A stretch of 64,000 nt of DNA from Chitinophagales bacterium (GCA_016787225.1 JAEUUY010000006.1:143700-207699); one strand, 5' to 3'. Positions 26,809 through 36,881 are shown, counted from the stretch's first letter. Numbers and translations: made by a program. Notes: generated by a model from the sequence alone, not told the origin.

Positions 26809-28668
26809 ATGTTTGATAAATATGATGTCATAGTAGTAGGTGCAGGGCATGCAGGTTGTGAAGCAGCTTATGCAGCAGCTACTATTGGTAAAAAGACCTT
26901 ACTCGTCACAATGAATATGCAAGTCATCGGACAGATGTCTTGTAACCCTGCCATGGGTGGCGTAGCAAAAGGACAAATTGTAAAAGAAATAGATGCTCTA
27001 GGAGGTATGTCTGGAATCATTTCAGATAAATCTATGATTCAATTTCGTATGCTTAATAGAAGTAAGGGACCAGCAATGTGGAGTCCGAGAACTCAAAATG
27101 ATAGAAATCTATTTGCTTCATTATGGCGGTATAGTTTAGAAAACACTCCTAATCTTGATATCTATCAGGAAATGGTTTCTGGACTTATTGTCAAAGGTGA
27201 TAGAGTTTGTGGAGTCAAAACACAATTGGGTATTGAGATAGAATCTCCGTCCGTTGTTCTTACAAACGGAACTTTTTTAAATGGTTTAATTCATATAGGT
27301 GATAAACAATTTGGTGGTGGTAGAGCTGCTGAATCAAGAGCAACGGGAATTACTGAACAACTCCTTTCTTTAGGCTTTGAAAGTGGTAGAATGAAGACAG
27401 GAACCCCCCCGAGAATTGATGGAAGGAGTTTAGATTATACAAAAATGGAAATTCAGGATGGTGATCCTATTATAGACGGATTTTCTTTTATGAATATAGA
27501 AAAGCCTAAAGAGCAGCGATGTTGCTGGATAACCTACACCAATGATAAAGTCCACGAGGCTCTTAAAGAAGGATTTGATAGAAGTCCTATGTTCAATGGA
27601 AGTATCGAAGGAGTAGGGCCACGATATTGCCCAAGTATCGAAGATAAGATTAATCGCTTTGAGGACAAAGAAAGACACCAGATTTTTGTAGAGCCTGAAG
27701 GCTGGAATACAAATGAAATATATGTAAATGGATTCTCTACATCATTGCCTTATGATGTGCAGTTTAAAGCTTTACGTTTAGTACCAGGATTCGAAAATGC
27801 TAAAATGTATCGGCCGGGATATGCTATAGAGTATGACTATTTTCCTCCTATGCAGTTGGATAATTCTCTTCAGACGAAATTAATCAAGGGTCTTTATTTT
27901 GCAGGACAAATAAATGGAACGACGGGCTATGAGGAAGCAGGTGGTCAAGGACTCATTGCAGGAATAAACGCTACTAGATTTTTAGATGATAGAGAACCTC
28001 TTGTGCTTAAAAGAGATGAGAGTTATATAGGGGTATTAATCGATGACCTGGTTCATAAAGGTACGGATGAGCCTTATCGAATGTTTACCAGTAGAGCCGA
28101 GTATAGAATTTTATTAAGAGGTGACAGTGCGGATCAGCGCTTGACACCGATAGGGAGAGAGCTTGGATTGGCCAGCCAAGAGAGGATAGCAAATTATGAA
28201 AAACGCAAAGAGGAAATAAGTAAATGTATATCTTTATTCGGAGAGATCAAACTCAATCCAGATGAAGTTCGCCCAGTACTCGAAAAAACAAATTCCACGG
28301 AGCTCAAACAGCAAATGCCTCTAGGAATGATTCTCACTCGTCCTGAGCTGGGTATCGAAGATTTTATGGAGATAGAAAAGGTCAAACAAGCTTTTGAAAA
28401 GTTTTCTGCTTCGGCACTAGAATCAGCCGTCATCGAACATAAATATCAGGGTTATATAGCCAAGGAAAAAGACACCGCCCAGAAGTCGCTTAACCTTGAG
28501 GGGCTCATTATTCCAGAGAGTTTTAATTATGAAAAAGTGAATTCACTATCCACGGAGTCTCGTCAGAAATTATCTAAGATAAGACCTAAAACCCTAGGAG
28601 CCGCTAAGCGCATATCCGGAATTAATCCTAGTGATATCGCTATATTGATGGTGCATATTGGGAGATAG
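26809..28668 (+). CDS. mnmG: tRNA uridine-5-carboxymethylaminomethyl modification enzyme MnmG (GidA)
   Basis: MnmG, with MnmE, installs the (carboxymethyl)aminomethyl group on U34 of several tRNAs using FAD and methylene-THF. The 619-residue protein opens with the FAD Rossmann motif DVIVVGAGHAGCEAA. It has NPAMGGVAKGQIVKEIDALGG, RMLNRSKGPAMWSPRTQND, TGTPPRID, the GLYFAGQINGTTGYEEA second nucleotide loop and the C-terminal helical MnmE/tRNA-binding domain (RPKTLGAAKRISGI). Length is normal. The gene is often near the replication origin in bacteria, in line with the parS sites just upstream. mnmE is not in the window. Confidence 0.97.
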   Translation: MFDKYDVIVVGAGHAGCEAAYAAATIGKKTLLVTMNMQVIGQMSCNPAMGGVAKGQIVKEIDALGGMSGIISDKSMIQFRMLNRSKGPAMWSPRTQNDRNLFASLWRYSLENTPNLDIYQEMVSGLIVKGDRVCGVKTQLGIEIESPSVVLTNGTFLNGLIHIGDKQFGGGRAAESRATGITEQLLSLGFESGRMKTGTPPRIDGRSLDYTKMEIQDGDPIIDGFSFMNIEKPKEQRCCWITYTNDKVHEALKEGFDRSPMFNGSIEGVGPRYCPSIEDKINRFEDKERHQIFVEPEGWNTNEIYVNGFSTSLPYDVQFKALRLVPGFENAKMYRPGYAIEYDYFPPMQLDNSLQTKLIKGLYFAGQINGTTGYEEAGGQGLIAGINATRFLDDREPLVLKRDESYIGVLIDDLVHKGTDEPYRMFTSRAEYRILLRGDSADQRLTPIGRELGLASQERIANYEKRKEEISKCISLFGEIKLNPDEVRPVLEKTNSTELKQQMPLGMILTRPELGIEDFMEIEKVKQAFEKFSASALESAVIEHKYQGYIAKEKDTAQKSLNLEGLIIPESFNYEKVNSLSTESRQKLSKIRPKTLGAAKRISGINPSDIAILMVHIGR

Positions 28669-28781
28669 CCTTTCTTGGTTTTAGTTATAAAATACTGATT
28701 TTCAATGTCTGATGAGAGAAAATATTTATTTAAAACTATTTTGATAATTATCTACCTTAGCCACAACATAAATTAGAACCA

Positions 28782-29744
28782 ATGAAACAGATTTTAGACA
28801 CGCCATCCCCGGCGACACTAGAAGATTTAAAGCTTTTATCCGATGATTTAGATCTTAAAATTCCACCCAAAGTATTAGATAAAAATCTCCTTATTGCCAC
28901 TTGGAACATTCGTGGTTTTGGAGATATCACTGAAAAGGAGCGCTCTGCTGCCAATGATAGCCCCAAAAGAGATTTTCATTCTTTGCTCTGCATTGCAGAA
29001 ATCATCAAACGATTTGATGTGATAGCCATTCAAGAAATCAAAGGCAATCTGAAATCTCTTAGAGATTTGATGAAGGTTCTAGGTGAACATTGGGCGTTTA
29101 TCATTACGGATGTCAATCGCGGCGATGCAGGCAATGATGAACGCATGGGTTATATTTTCGATATGCGTAGAGTGAAAATGTCTGGCTTGGCATGTGAACT
29201 GGTTGTGCCACAAGAATGGATGAAAATTGCCTCCGAAGATGCGCTGACAGAACAATTCGTGCGCTCACCCTATGGAGTAAGCTTTAAATCAAACCATCAA
29301 ACATTCATATTGGTCACACTGCACATACTCTATGGCAAAGCTTCTAAAGATAGAATCAAGGAGCTGAAAGGCATAGCAAAATGGATGGCAGACTGGGCAA
29401 AAAATGTCAATGTCTTTCACCAAAATTTAATTTGTCTTGGCGATTTTAATATAGAAAAGAGAGGCGATTTATTAAATGATACTTTTATTTCGGAAGGTTT
29501 GTTTATCCCCAAAGAGCTACAAAACGAAACCGTCACACGCTCTATCTTTGATGAAACGAAGTATTATGATCAGATAGCTTGGTTTAATAATGCTAAAAAA
29601 GTTCCCAATCTATCTATGACTTATAAAACGGGAGGCAATTATGATTTTGTAGGCAAGGCCCTCGCCAATCGAAAATTAGCTAAACAAGCACTATCCTTTA
29701 TGATGTCAGACCATTACCCGCTATGGGTGGAGTTTAAGTTGTGA
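28782..29744 (+). CDS. Endonuclease/exonuclease/phosphatase family protein
   Basis: A 320-residue cytoplasmic protein with no signal peptide. The EEP fold motifs are present in order: ATWNIRGFGD near 40, AIQEIKGNLKSL with the metal-ligand Glu, CLGDFNIEKRGD near 222 and the C-terminal SDHYPLW with the catalytic Asp-His pair. The first 37 residues (DTPSPATLEDLKLLSD) are an extra helical segment. Substrate (DNA, phospholipid or nucleotide) cannot be decided. It is convergent with rluF. Confidence 0.88.
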   Translation: MKQILDTPSPATLEDLKLLSDDLDLKIPPKVLDKNLLIATWNIRGFGDITEKERSAANDSPKRDFHSLLCIAEIIKRFDVIAIQEIKGNLKSLRDLMKVLGEHWAFIITDVNRGDAGNDERMGYIFDMRRVKMSGLACELVVPQEWMKIASEDALTEQFVRSPYGVSFKSNHQTFILVTLHILYGKASKDRIKELKGIAKWMADWAKNVNVFHQNLICLGDFNIEKRGDLLNDTFISEGLFIPKELQNETVTRSIFDETKYYDQIAWFNNAKKVPNLSMTYKTGGNYDFVGKALANRKLAKQALSFMMSDHYPLWVEFKL

Positions 29745-29763
29745 TGAAGATTGTTAATTAGAA

Positions 29764-30459
29764 TTATCCCTTTCCCATCAAACCCTTCACCTCCACTTCA
29801 CTCAGATTTCTCCATTTCCCTATCTTGAGGTTTCCTAGTGCTATGTGCATAATGCGCACACGCTGGAGCTCATAAACGGTATAGCCTAGCTTGGAGCACA
29901 TTTTGCGGATTTGGCGGTTGAGGCCTTGGGTCAGGGTTATTTTGAAGCTATGCTTGGATAGCACTTTAACCTTGCAGGGCTTGACCTTGACGCCATCGAT
30001 ATACATGGTGCCAGCACTCATAAGTCGTGCGAAGTCAGGCTGAATGGTTTGCCGGACATAGACGAGATATTCTTTTTCGTGATAGTTTTCTTCCCGCAAG
30101 ATATGATTTACGATATCGCCATCGTCGGTGAGCAAGATAAGTCCGCTGCTATCTTTGTCTAGCCGTCCTATCGGATATATACGATTGGGGTGATTGATAA
30201 AATCGATAATATTGGTTTTGTCCTTGAGATCGGTGGTGCTGGTTATGCCGATAGGTTTATTAAAAGCGATATAAGTAAATTTCTTTTTTGGCTTAAGGTG
30301 CAGTCCATCCACACGTACCTCGTCGCCGTCATAAACGAGGTCAGATTTCATAGCCAAGCGACCATTGATCATTACCCGACCATCGTCGATCAGCACATCG
30401 GCCTCTCTCCGTGAGCAGTATCCCGACGAACCTATATATTTATTGATGCTGACCGACAT
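29764..30459 (-). CDS. rluF: 23S rRNA pseudouridine synthase, RluF-like
   Basis: A 231-residue RsuA-family pseudouridine synthase. The N-terminal S4 RNA-binding domain (INKYIGSSGYCSRREADVLI) is followed by the catalytic domain. GRLDKDSSGLILLT holds catalytic Asp101, and the C-terminal TQGLNRQIRKMCSKLGYTV is typical of RluF/RsuA. Close similarity of the S4 opening to RluF favours U2604 of 23S rRNA, but RsuA/RluB/RluE specificity cannot be excluded. TAGTTTTG on the minus strand at 30475-30468 is a plausible -7 element. Confidence 0.88.
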   Translation of the reverse strand: MSVSINKYIGSSGYCSRREADVLIDDGRVMINGRLAMKSDLVYDGDEVRVDGLHLKPKKKFTYIAFNKPIGITSTTDLKDKTNIIDFINHPNRIYPIGRLDKDSSGLILLTDDGDIVNHILREENYHEKEYLVYVRQTIQPDFARLMSAGTMYIDGVKVKPCKVKVLSKHSFKITLTQGLNRQIRKMCSKLGYTVYELQRVRIMHIALGNLKIGKWRNLSEVEVKGLMGKG

Positions 30460-30658
30460 AAGTTCTGCAAAACTAAGGTAGATTAAACAAATAAGGTTTT
30501 ATTTCGCCTCCAAAACGCGAAGGCACAAAGAGCTCCACACCTTAACTCTGTGTAACTCATAGAAAACTCTGTGAATCTCTGTGTATAACACAAAACCTCA
30601 CAGAAAACTAACTCAAATTGTCTCTATTTTTCCTACATTCGCTCTTCAAAATTTTTCA

Positions 30659-32908
30659 GTGGAGTCCAATTATATTTTACACATTTCAAAAGAAATATCC
30701 ATTTCAGAGCGTCAAGTCCAGCAGGTATCATTATTGGTGGACGAAGGCTGCACCATTCCCTTTATCGCACGTTATCGAAAAGAAGCTACAGGCAATCTCG
30801 ACGAGGTGCAAATAGCCGACGTCGTAGAAAAAATCGCCTATTATACCGAGCTAGACAAACGCAAAATCGCCATACTCAAAAGTATCGATGAACAAGGGAA
30901 ACTAACCCCCGAGCTCCAATCCAAAATTGAAGGTTGCATGAACGCCACCATATTGGAGGATATTTATTTGCCTTATAAACCAAAGCGCAAAACACGAGCG
31001 ACAATGGCTATCGAAAAAGGCCTCGAACCCTTGGCAAAAAAGATATATGAACAAGAGAATTTTGACACCGTATCGGAAGCAGAAAAATTTATTAACGAAC
31101 AGGTAAAAGATAGCAACGAAGCACTCCAAGGCGCTAGAGACATAATAGCAGAATGGATAACCGAAGATGCGCGCGCCAGAAATATCATACGAAAGCATTT
31201 CGCAGATGGCGCTATTTTGAGTTCCAAAGTTGTTTCCACCAAAAAAGAAACGGAAGAAGCTCAGAAATACCGCGACTATTTCAAATTTGACGAACCGCTG
31301 GCGAAATGTCCATCACATAGATTGCTGGCTATTCGCCGAGCAGAAAAAGAAGGCATATTGGCTATGGATATTAGTATTTCCCCAGAAATAGCCGAAGCTA
31401 GCCTCAAGCATATTTTTATCAAAAACCAAACTCCTGCCGCCGATCATGTGGCTGAGGCTATAGAAGATGGTTATGCCAGATTATTAAAATTGCAAATCGA
31501 AACAGAATTTAGACTTTCAAGCAAGCAAAAAGCAGATGAAGAAGCCATCAATGTATTCTCCGAAAACCTTCGCCAGTTATTATTGGCGTCACCTCTAGGT
31601 CAGAAAAGAGTAATGGCGATAGACCCGGGATTCCGAACAGGATGCAAGGTTGTGTGTCTCGACAAGTATGGCAGTTTTCTCAAATATGAAACTATATTTC
31701 CCCATGCTCCCCAAAACCAATGGAGCGAAGCCAAAAACATGCTCATGCATCTGGTGGATAAATATGATATTGAAGCCATTGGTTATGGCAATGGCACTGC
31801 CAGCAAAGAAACAGAAGCCTTAGTTCGCAGTATCGATTTTGGTAAAGATGTTTCTATCTTTATGGTCAATGAAAGTGGCGCATCTATTTATTCGGCGAGC
31901 GAAGTAGCGCGCGAAGAATTTCCCAACGAAGATGTGACCGTCCGAGGTTCTATCAGTATAGGTCGTCGATTGCTGGATCCCTTGAGTGAGCTAGTAAAAA
32001 TTGACCCTAAGAGTATCGGCGTAGGTCAGTATCAGCATGATGTCAATCAACCCAAACTCAAGGCTTCCCTAGATGCGGTAGTGGAGAGTTGTGTAAATTT
32101 TGTAGGCGTAGATGTCAATTCTGCTAGTAAACATCTCTTGTCTTATGTGTCAGGATTAACGGCCTCTACTGCCAAGAATATTGTCGAGTATCGAGTATCG
32201 AATGGTGCATTCAAAACCCGTCAGGAATTGAAAAAAGTGGCCTTGCTTGGAACTAAGGCTTTTGAACAATGTGCAGGATTTTTGAGAATACCGAAAGCGG
32301 CAAACCCTTTGGATAATAGTTCGGTACATCCAGAAAGCTACCATATCGTAGAAAAAATGGCTAAGGATCAAGGCTGTAGTATAGCAGAACTTATTCAAAA
32401 TAAAGAAATAAGAGAGAAAATCAAACCTAGTGCCTATATTTCAGATACAACAGGACTATTTACCTTGAATGATATTTTAAAGGAACTCGAAAAACCAGGT
32501 CGCGACCCTCGTTCGCCTATTGAGGAGTTTCGATTTGCTGACGGAATTTCTACTATTGATGATTTGCGAGAAGGAATGACCCTGCCTGGGATAGTAACCA
32601 ATATCACTAAATTTGGCGCGTTTGTCAATATTGGGGTTAAGCAAGATGGCATGGTGCACATCTCACAGATGAGCCACAATTTCATCTCGGATCCCAATGA
32701 GGTAGTCAAGCTGGGTCAAAAAGTGATGGTGTCGGTAACAGAAGTAGATATCGCTCGCAATCGTGTCTCTCTATCGATGAAAGGTGAAAACCAAAAATCG
32801 AATTATCAAACTTCAACTAAAACCAATAAGACTGTGCAGAAGAAAAAAGATGAGCCGGTAGATGATTTTCAGGCTAAACTATTAGCATTGAAAAACAAGT
32901 TGAAGTAA
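30659..32908 (+). CDS. tex: Tex family RNA-binding transcription accessory protein
   Basis: Tex is a multidomain cytoplasmic protein that binds RNA and affects transcription. The frame has the N-terminal HTH-like domain with EGCTIPFIARYRKEATGNLDE. The YqgF/RuvC-like domain (RVMAIDPGFRTGCKVVCLD ... IGYGNGTASKETE), a helix-hairpin-helix (LTASTAKNIVEYRVSNGAF) and a C-terminal S1 domain near residues 640-710 (GIVTNITKFGAFVNIGVKQDGMVHIS) follow. The tail is lysine-rich. The start is uncertain: no ATG is available, and the frame is open from a GTG at 30581. The GTG at 30659 (VESNYILHISKEISIS) gives the family-like N-terminus. Confidence 0.93.
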   Translation: MESNYILHISKEISISERQVQQVSLLVDEGCTIPFIARYRKEATGNLDEVQIADVVEKIAYYTELDKRKIAILKSIDEQGKLTPELQSKIEGCMNATILEDIYLPYKPKRKTRATMAIEKGLEPLAKKIYEQENFDTVSEAEKFINEQVKDSNEALQGARDIIAEWITEDARARNIIRKHFADGAILSSKVVSTKKETEEAQKYRDYFKFDEPLAKCPSHRLLAIRRAEKEGILAMDISISPEIAEASLKHIFIKNQTPAADHVAEAIEDGYARLLKLQIETEFRLSSKQKADEEAINVFSENLRQLLLASPLGQKRVMAIDPGFRTGCKVVCLDKYGSFLKYETIFPHAPQNQWSEAKNMLMHLVDKYDIEAIGYGNGTASKETEALVRSIDFGKDVSIFMVNESGASIYSASEVAREEFPNEDVTVRGSISIGRRLLDPLSELVKIDPKSIGVGQYQHDVNQPKLKASLDAVVESCVNFVGVDVNSASKHLLSYVSGLTASTAKNIVEYRVSNGAFKTRQELKKVALLGTKAFEQCAGFLRIPKAANPLDNSSVHPESYHIVEKMAKDQGCSIAELIQNKEIREKIKPSAYISDTTGLFTLNDILKELEKPGRDPRSPIEEFRFADGISTIDDLREGMTLPGIVTNITKFGAFVNIGVKQDGMVHISQMSHNFISDPNEVVKLGQKVMVSVTEVDIARNRVSLSMKGENQKSNYQTSTKTNKTVQKKKDEPVDDFQAKLLALKNKLK

Positions 32909-32963
32909 TTTTTAGAATTCAGTAATTTCAAAGCTAGAAGAACAGAAACAAAAATTTGTTCAA

Positions 32964-33001
32964 ACTTTTAACTTTTAACTTTCAACTTTCAACTACCTTT
33001 G
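32964..33001 (+). promoter_or_regulatory. Heptamer tract plus -7 element upstream of the Ig-like lipoprotein gene
   Basis: Four 7-bp units (ACTTTTA twice, then ACTTTCA twice) at 32964-32991 run directly into TACCTTTG (32994-33001), an exact TAnnTTTG -7 match 9 bp before the ATG. A TTTG at 32955-32958 is the nearest -33-like box, 35 bp upstream of the -7 element. Confidence 0.45.
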
Positions 33002-33010
33002 CTAGACGAG

Positions 33011-34531
33011 ATGAAATTTACAATTAAACTCTTTGTCTTTTGTTTTCTGCTCTTGATTTATTCTTGTGCTACCATTGTTATGCCAAGCGGTGGACCGAAA
33101 GATACCACACCACCAGAAATTATCAAAGCTTTTCCTGAAAATAAGTCAGTTAACTTTTCAGACAATAAAATTGTCCTTCATTTCAATGAGTTCGTTGAGC
33201 TCAATACACCGCAAACAAACATTTCGGTCTCTCCGTATTCCATTATAAAGCCAAAAACGAATGTGATAGGAAAAAAGGTGGTTTTAAACTTTGAAGAAGG
33301 GCTCAAGCAGAATACAACCTACACCATAGATTTTAACAATGCCATTAAGGATTTTAATGAAGGCAACTTAATTTCAAATTATAGATTAACATTTAGTACA
33401 GGACCCAGATTGGATTCGGGAAAACTATTGGTAACTGTAAACGATGCTAAGACAGGCCTGTCTAGTGATATGACCAAGGTATGTTTAGTGAAAAACAAAT
33501 CTGATTTTTTTGGTAAAAATTATAAATATGTTGCCAATGCGTCAAATGGCTTGTCAGATTTTTACAGTTTAACTCAAGAGCCATTTTATGTATATGCTTT
33601 TGTGGATTCTAACATGAATATGACTTGGGAAAAAACAGAGGCCATAGGATTTTTAAATGAACCCCACAAGGCGGGAACAAACCATAAAATCAAGCTTTTT
33701 CAGCAAAACCAAAAGAAAACGAATTTCTTTGTAACTCCTATTAGCACAACCGAATACGATATTACAGCAAGTGAAGATATTTTTTTTCCGCAGCTGTTAG
33801 ATTTAGAAAACGAATTGATAAAACTAAGCCCCCGTCATTTTAAGTTAATTGTAAAAACGAGTGTTTCCGCACAATCGCTTAGGATAAGACACGGATTAGA
33901 CAAATATGAAACTTTAGAATTAGCGGCAAATAAACCCAGTAAATATATTGAAAAATTATCAAAAATTGAATCTCGAAGCACGGAGCTAGTTCCAGCGGAC
34001 ACCGTAAAAATTCACTTTAATGCACTTATTACCAAAATAGATACCACAAGAATCAAACTAAAATCAAAAGCATTGAATAATAAATCGCAATTTTCTATAC
34101 ACAAAAACAAACTTTTAATCTTAGGATTAGATTTAGGTCAAGAATATCAATTAATAATAGATAGCCAAGCGATATATTCTTCCGCTCGATATAATTTACC
34201 TCTAACCCAAACAATAACAACCTTTCCGAAGGAAAAATATTATAAAGAATTAACCATAACCCTAGATCCGAATCTAGCTTCAAATAAAAAAGCTAAATTG
34301 TTTCAGATTATTGATAATGAATGGATACCGATAGCAAAAGAAGCGAAACTGAAACTTAACAATGTATATGGAGATGAATTGAAGTTCGATATTCTTATAG
34401 ACATGAACAACGATGGACTATGGACCACAGGAGACATAGAAAAGGATATACAACCAGAACAGTTGTACCGAGAAACCATTAAGTTGGAACCCAAAAAAAC
34501 AGATTATTTGCTAAAAATTACAAGCCCTTAA
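33011..34531 (+). CDS. Lipoprotein with an N-terminal bacterial Ig-like domain
   Basis: A 506-residue lipoprotein: signal CFLLLIYSCATIVMPSGGPKDTTPPEII, where the Cys is followed by the GGPKDTxPP signature common to a large Bacteroidota family. Residues about 30-135 form an Ig-like (Big_5-type) domain (NFSDNKIVLHFNEFVELN ... TYTIDFNNAIKDFNEGN). The remainder is beta-rich with a DMNNDGLWTTGD segment near the C-terminus. A role as a cell-surface or periplasmic structural protein is likely; nothing enzymatic is visible. ATG 33011 is chosen over TTG 32999. It precedes the gamma-carbonic anhydrase gene by 19 bp. Confidence 0.85.
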   Translation: MKFTIKLFVFCFLLLIYSCATIVMPSGGPKDTTPPEIIKAFPENKSVNFSDNKIVLHFNEFVELNTPQTNISVSPYSIIKPKTNVIGKKVVLNFEEGLKQNTTYTIDFNNAIKDFNEGNLISNYRLTFSTGPRLDSGKLLVTVNDAKTGLSSDMTKVCLVKNKSDFFGKNYKYVANASNGLSDFYSLTQEPFYVYAFVDSNMNMTWEKTEAIGFLNEPHKAGTNHKIKLFQQNQKKTNFFVTPISTTEYDITASEDIFFPQLLDLENELIKLSPRHFKLIVKTSVSAQSLRIRHGLDKYETLELAANKPSKYIEKLSKIESRSTELVPADTVKIHFNALITKIDTTRIKLKSKALNNKSQFSIHKNKLLILGLDLGQEYQLIIDSQAIYSSARYNLPLTQTITTFPKEKYYKELTITLDPNLASNKKAKLFQIIDNEWIPIAKEAKLKLNNVYGDELKFDILIDMNNDGLWTTGDIEKDIQPEQLYRETIKLEPKKTDYLLKITSP

Positions 34532-34550
34532 CCACAAAAGTTAGAAATAT

Positions 34551-35072
34551 ATGTCCGCTATTATCTTGCCTGTCCAAGGAAAATCGCCAAATATTCCGAA
34601 ATCGTGCTTTATAGCACCCAATTGTACTATAGTGGGCGAGGTGGAAATGGGAGAAGAATGCAGCGTATGGTTTAATGCAATCGTGCGTGGCGATGTGCAT
34701 TATATCAAAATGGGTCATAAAGTCAATGTACAGGATGGAGCCGTCATTCACTGCACCTATCAAAAATGCCCCACAAACATCGGCAATAATGTATCGATAG
34801 GCCATAGAGCTATAGTCCATGGGTGTACCATTCACGATAATGTCTTAATTGGGATGGGGGCTATTGTAATGGATAACGCAATTGTTGAGTCTAATTCTAT
34901 CGTTGGTGCAGGATCAGTCGTTACCGAAGGTACTCATATAAAATCTGGCGAAGTGTGGGCGGGTGTTCCGGCAAGAAAAATTAAAGATATCAACGAAGAA
35001 TTACAAAAAGATACTCTAGAAAGAATTTCGAATAATTATGTCATGTACAGCTCTTGGTTTAAAAAAAATTAG
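34551..35072 (+). CDS. Gamma-carbonic anhydrase family (left-handed beta-helix) protein
   Basis: A 173-residue trimeric hexapeptide-repeat protein. Repeats run from CFIAPNCTIVGEVEMGEECSVWFN to SNSIVGAGSVVTEGTHIKSG. The metal-ligand histidines appear as AVIHCT and IGHRAIVHGCTIHDN, as in gamma-CA/YrdA/PaaY proteins. The catalytic acidic loop of archaeal Cam is shortened, so activity is uncertain; YrdA-like proteins often show weak or no hydration activity. It is cytoplasmic, with a short helical C-terminus (LERISNNYVMYSSWFKKN). Confidence 0.86.
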   Translation: MSAIILPVQGKSPNIPKSCFIAPNCTIVGEVEMGEECSVWFNAIVRGDVHYIKMGHKVNVQDGAVIHCTYQKCPTNIGNNVSIGHRAIVHGCTIHDNVLIGMGAIVMDNAIVESNSIVGAGSVVTEGTHIKSGEVWAGVPARKIKDINEELQKDTLERISNNYVMYSSWFKKN

Positions 35073-35156
35073 AAGATAGATTTGAGATATTAGAAATTAG
35101 ATAAAAATTTAAAGTGATTTATGTGTCTTAGAGCCTTTGTCGAAAAAATATAGCAA

Positions 35157-35660
35157 ATGGAAGAAAGCGTAGTTTTGGTTAATGAGGAAAATGAAGTTAT
35201 GGGATTGATGCCCAAAATAGAAGCACATGAAAAAGGTATGCTTCATAGGGCTATTAGTATTCTTTTATACAATTCCCAGGGCGAAATGCTGATTCAACAG
35301 CGAGCTAAGACTAAATATCATTGGCCTCTGATCTGGTCCAATGCGGTATGTTCACATCCACGAGAAAATGAAAGTTTTCAGGAAGCCGCCGAGAGAAGAT
35401 TAAAGGAAGAGCTAAACATAAGATGTTCATTAGAAGAAATATATCGCTTTGTATATAAAGCACAAGATGAACAAACAGGTCTTATCGAACATGAATACGA
35501 TGTAGTATATAAAGGTATCTATGATGGAGATGTTCCATTCAACCCCGATGAGATTGAATCTATTAGATGGATAGCTTTAGACAGTTTGTCCCAAGAGATT
35601 GAAAATGAGCCAGAAAAGTTTAGTTTTTGGTTTAAAGAGATATTGAAAAAATTTGAATAA
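35157..35660 (+). CDS. idi: Isopentenyl-diphosphate delta-isomerase, type I
   Basis: Type I IDI interconverts IPP and DMAPP in isoprenoid synthesis. The 167-residue Nudix-fold protein has the family landmarks HRAISILLYNSQGEMLIQQRA, WSNAVCSHPRENES with the catalytic Cys, AAERRLKEELNI and GLIEHEYDVVY with the catalytic Glu. Length is near the E. coli enzyme (182). The next gene overlaps its end by 8 bp. Confidence 0.93.
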   Translation: MEESVVLVNEENEVMGLMPKIEAHEKGMLHRAISILLYNSQGEMLIQQRAKTKYHWPLIWSNAVCSHPRENESFQEAAERRLKEELNIRCSLEEIYRFVYKAQDEQTGLIEHEYDVVYKGIYDGDVPFNPDEIESIRWIALDSLSQEIENEPEKFSFWFKEILKKFE

Positions 35661-36825
35661 CAAAACAGCGTTTTTTATAAATAATGAAAGAAGAATTAGC
35701 ATTTCCATAGCTATAACCTTGGCTGTTATTGGAGCCCTTACGGCAAAAAATTATCAAAACAACTTTAAAATTTTTCAGGGAGCCTATTTTCATTTCATAG
35801 AAATGCTTCCATTACACAATGCTTATCCTGAGGAATATTTTGATTTTTTATTGTATGGACCTGCATTTTCTCTCATAGTCGCTCCTTTTTCTCAGATTTA
35901 TTTTCATGTCGATAAAGTTTTGTGGGTGGTTTTTAATGGTCTTTTGTATATCTATGCTATGGATAAGATCTTCGATAATAAAAAGGGATTTTATTATTCG
36001 TGGATATTTATTTGCTTCCAGGACATATACATTTCGGGGTTATCTTTTGAAATCACAAATGCCATGGTGGGTATTATTGTTTTGTCATTTATATTCATAG
36101 AGCGGCACCGATTTTTTCATTCCGGGTCTATAGCGGGTTTTTTCTCTACAATAAAACTTTTTCCAGTAGTAACCCTTTTGTTTTTTTCTCAAAAGCCTGA
36201 AAAGAAGTTTATTTTTGGCTTTGTTTTTGGTTTGTTTTTAGCAGTTTTTTTGCCTGCGATTTTCTCAAATCTTGATTATACTTTAAACTCTTATTATGAA
36301 TGGTTTAAGGCACTTCAGCTAAAAGATTCATTGAACTGCCAGTCGAATTCTATGATAGATTATTCCTTGCCAGGATTGTTTAGAAAAAACTTGAACTATA
36401 TAAATTTTTCAACATGGCTTTTTTTACTTTTTGGAATCTTCTCATTATTCCCACTCTTTGTTAAAAACTGGTATTTTAAAAACCTAAAATATGAATTGTT
36501 GGTTCTTGGGATCTTGTCTTGTTTCATTTTTAATAGTAGTTCAGAATCGCCTACAATTATAATTTCGTCAACGGCTGTGGCCCTGTGGTGGAATTTAATA
36601 GAAAAGAAAAAAACGGTTATGAGCTATTTATTTTTAGTATGCTACATGCTTTTTACTGCTATTCCTTCCATAACAGGTTATCCTGAAGAGTTTAAACAGG
36701 AAATACTTCACGCTAGGGGATTTCGAGCTCTAATGCCCGTTCTTTTGTGGTTTTATGTTTTAGCGCAATCATATAGAAAGCAGAAAATTTTCGGCAAATC
36801 AATACCTCAACTAGTCAACACCTAG
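35653..36825 (+). CDS. Multipass membrane protein, GT87/DUF2029-like
   Basis: A 390-residue protein with about nine to ten hydrophobic helices. The first periplasmic loop (HNAYPEEYFDFLLYGPAFSLIVAPFS) matches the DUF2029/GT87 polyprenol-phosphate-mannose-dependent mannosyltransferase group in Bacteroidota. This includes the FxYxP-like YGP and an acidic DxE-like pair before it. It starts with TTG at 35653, overlapping idi by 8 bp, and no nearby ATG retains the first helix. Overlap with idi is suggestive, since these enzymes use polyprenyl-linked donors, but is not proof. Confidence 0.75.
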   Translation: MNNKTAFFINNERRISISIAITLAVIGALTAKNYQNNFKIFQGAYFHFIEMLPLHNAYPEEYFDFLLYGPAFSLIVAPFSQIYFHVDKVLWVVFNGLLYIYAMDKIFDNKKGFYYSWIFICFQDIYISGLSFEITNAMVGIIVLSFIFIERHRFFHSGSIAGFFSTIKLFPVVTLLFFSQKPEKKFIFGFVFGLFLAVFLPAIFSNLDYTLNSYYEWFKALQLKDSLNCQSNSMIDYSLPGLFRKNLNYINFSTWLFLLFGIFSLFPLFVKNWYFKNLKYELLVLGILSCFIFNSSSESPTIIISSTAVALWWNLIEKKKTVMSYLFLVCYMLFTAIPSITGYPEEFKQEILHARGFRALMPVLLWFYVLAQSYRKQKIFGKSIPQLVNT

Positions 36826-36881
36826 ACAAATATTCCAATGTAAATAATTCTATTTATCTACAAAATCCTTAATTTCGCCCC

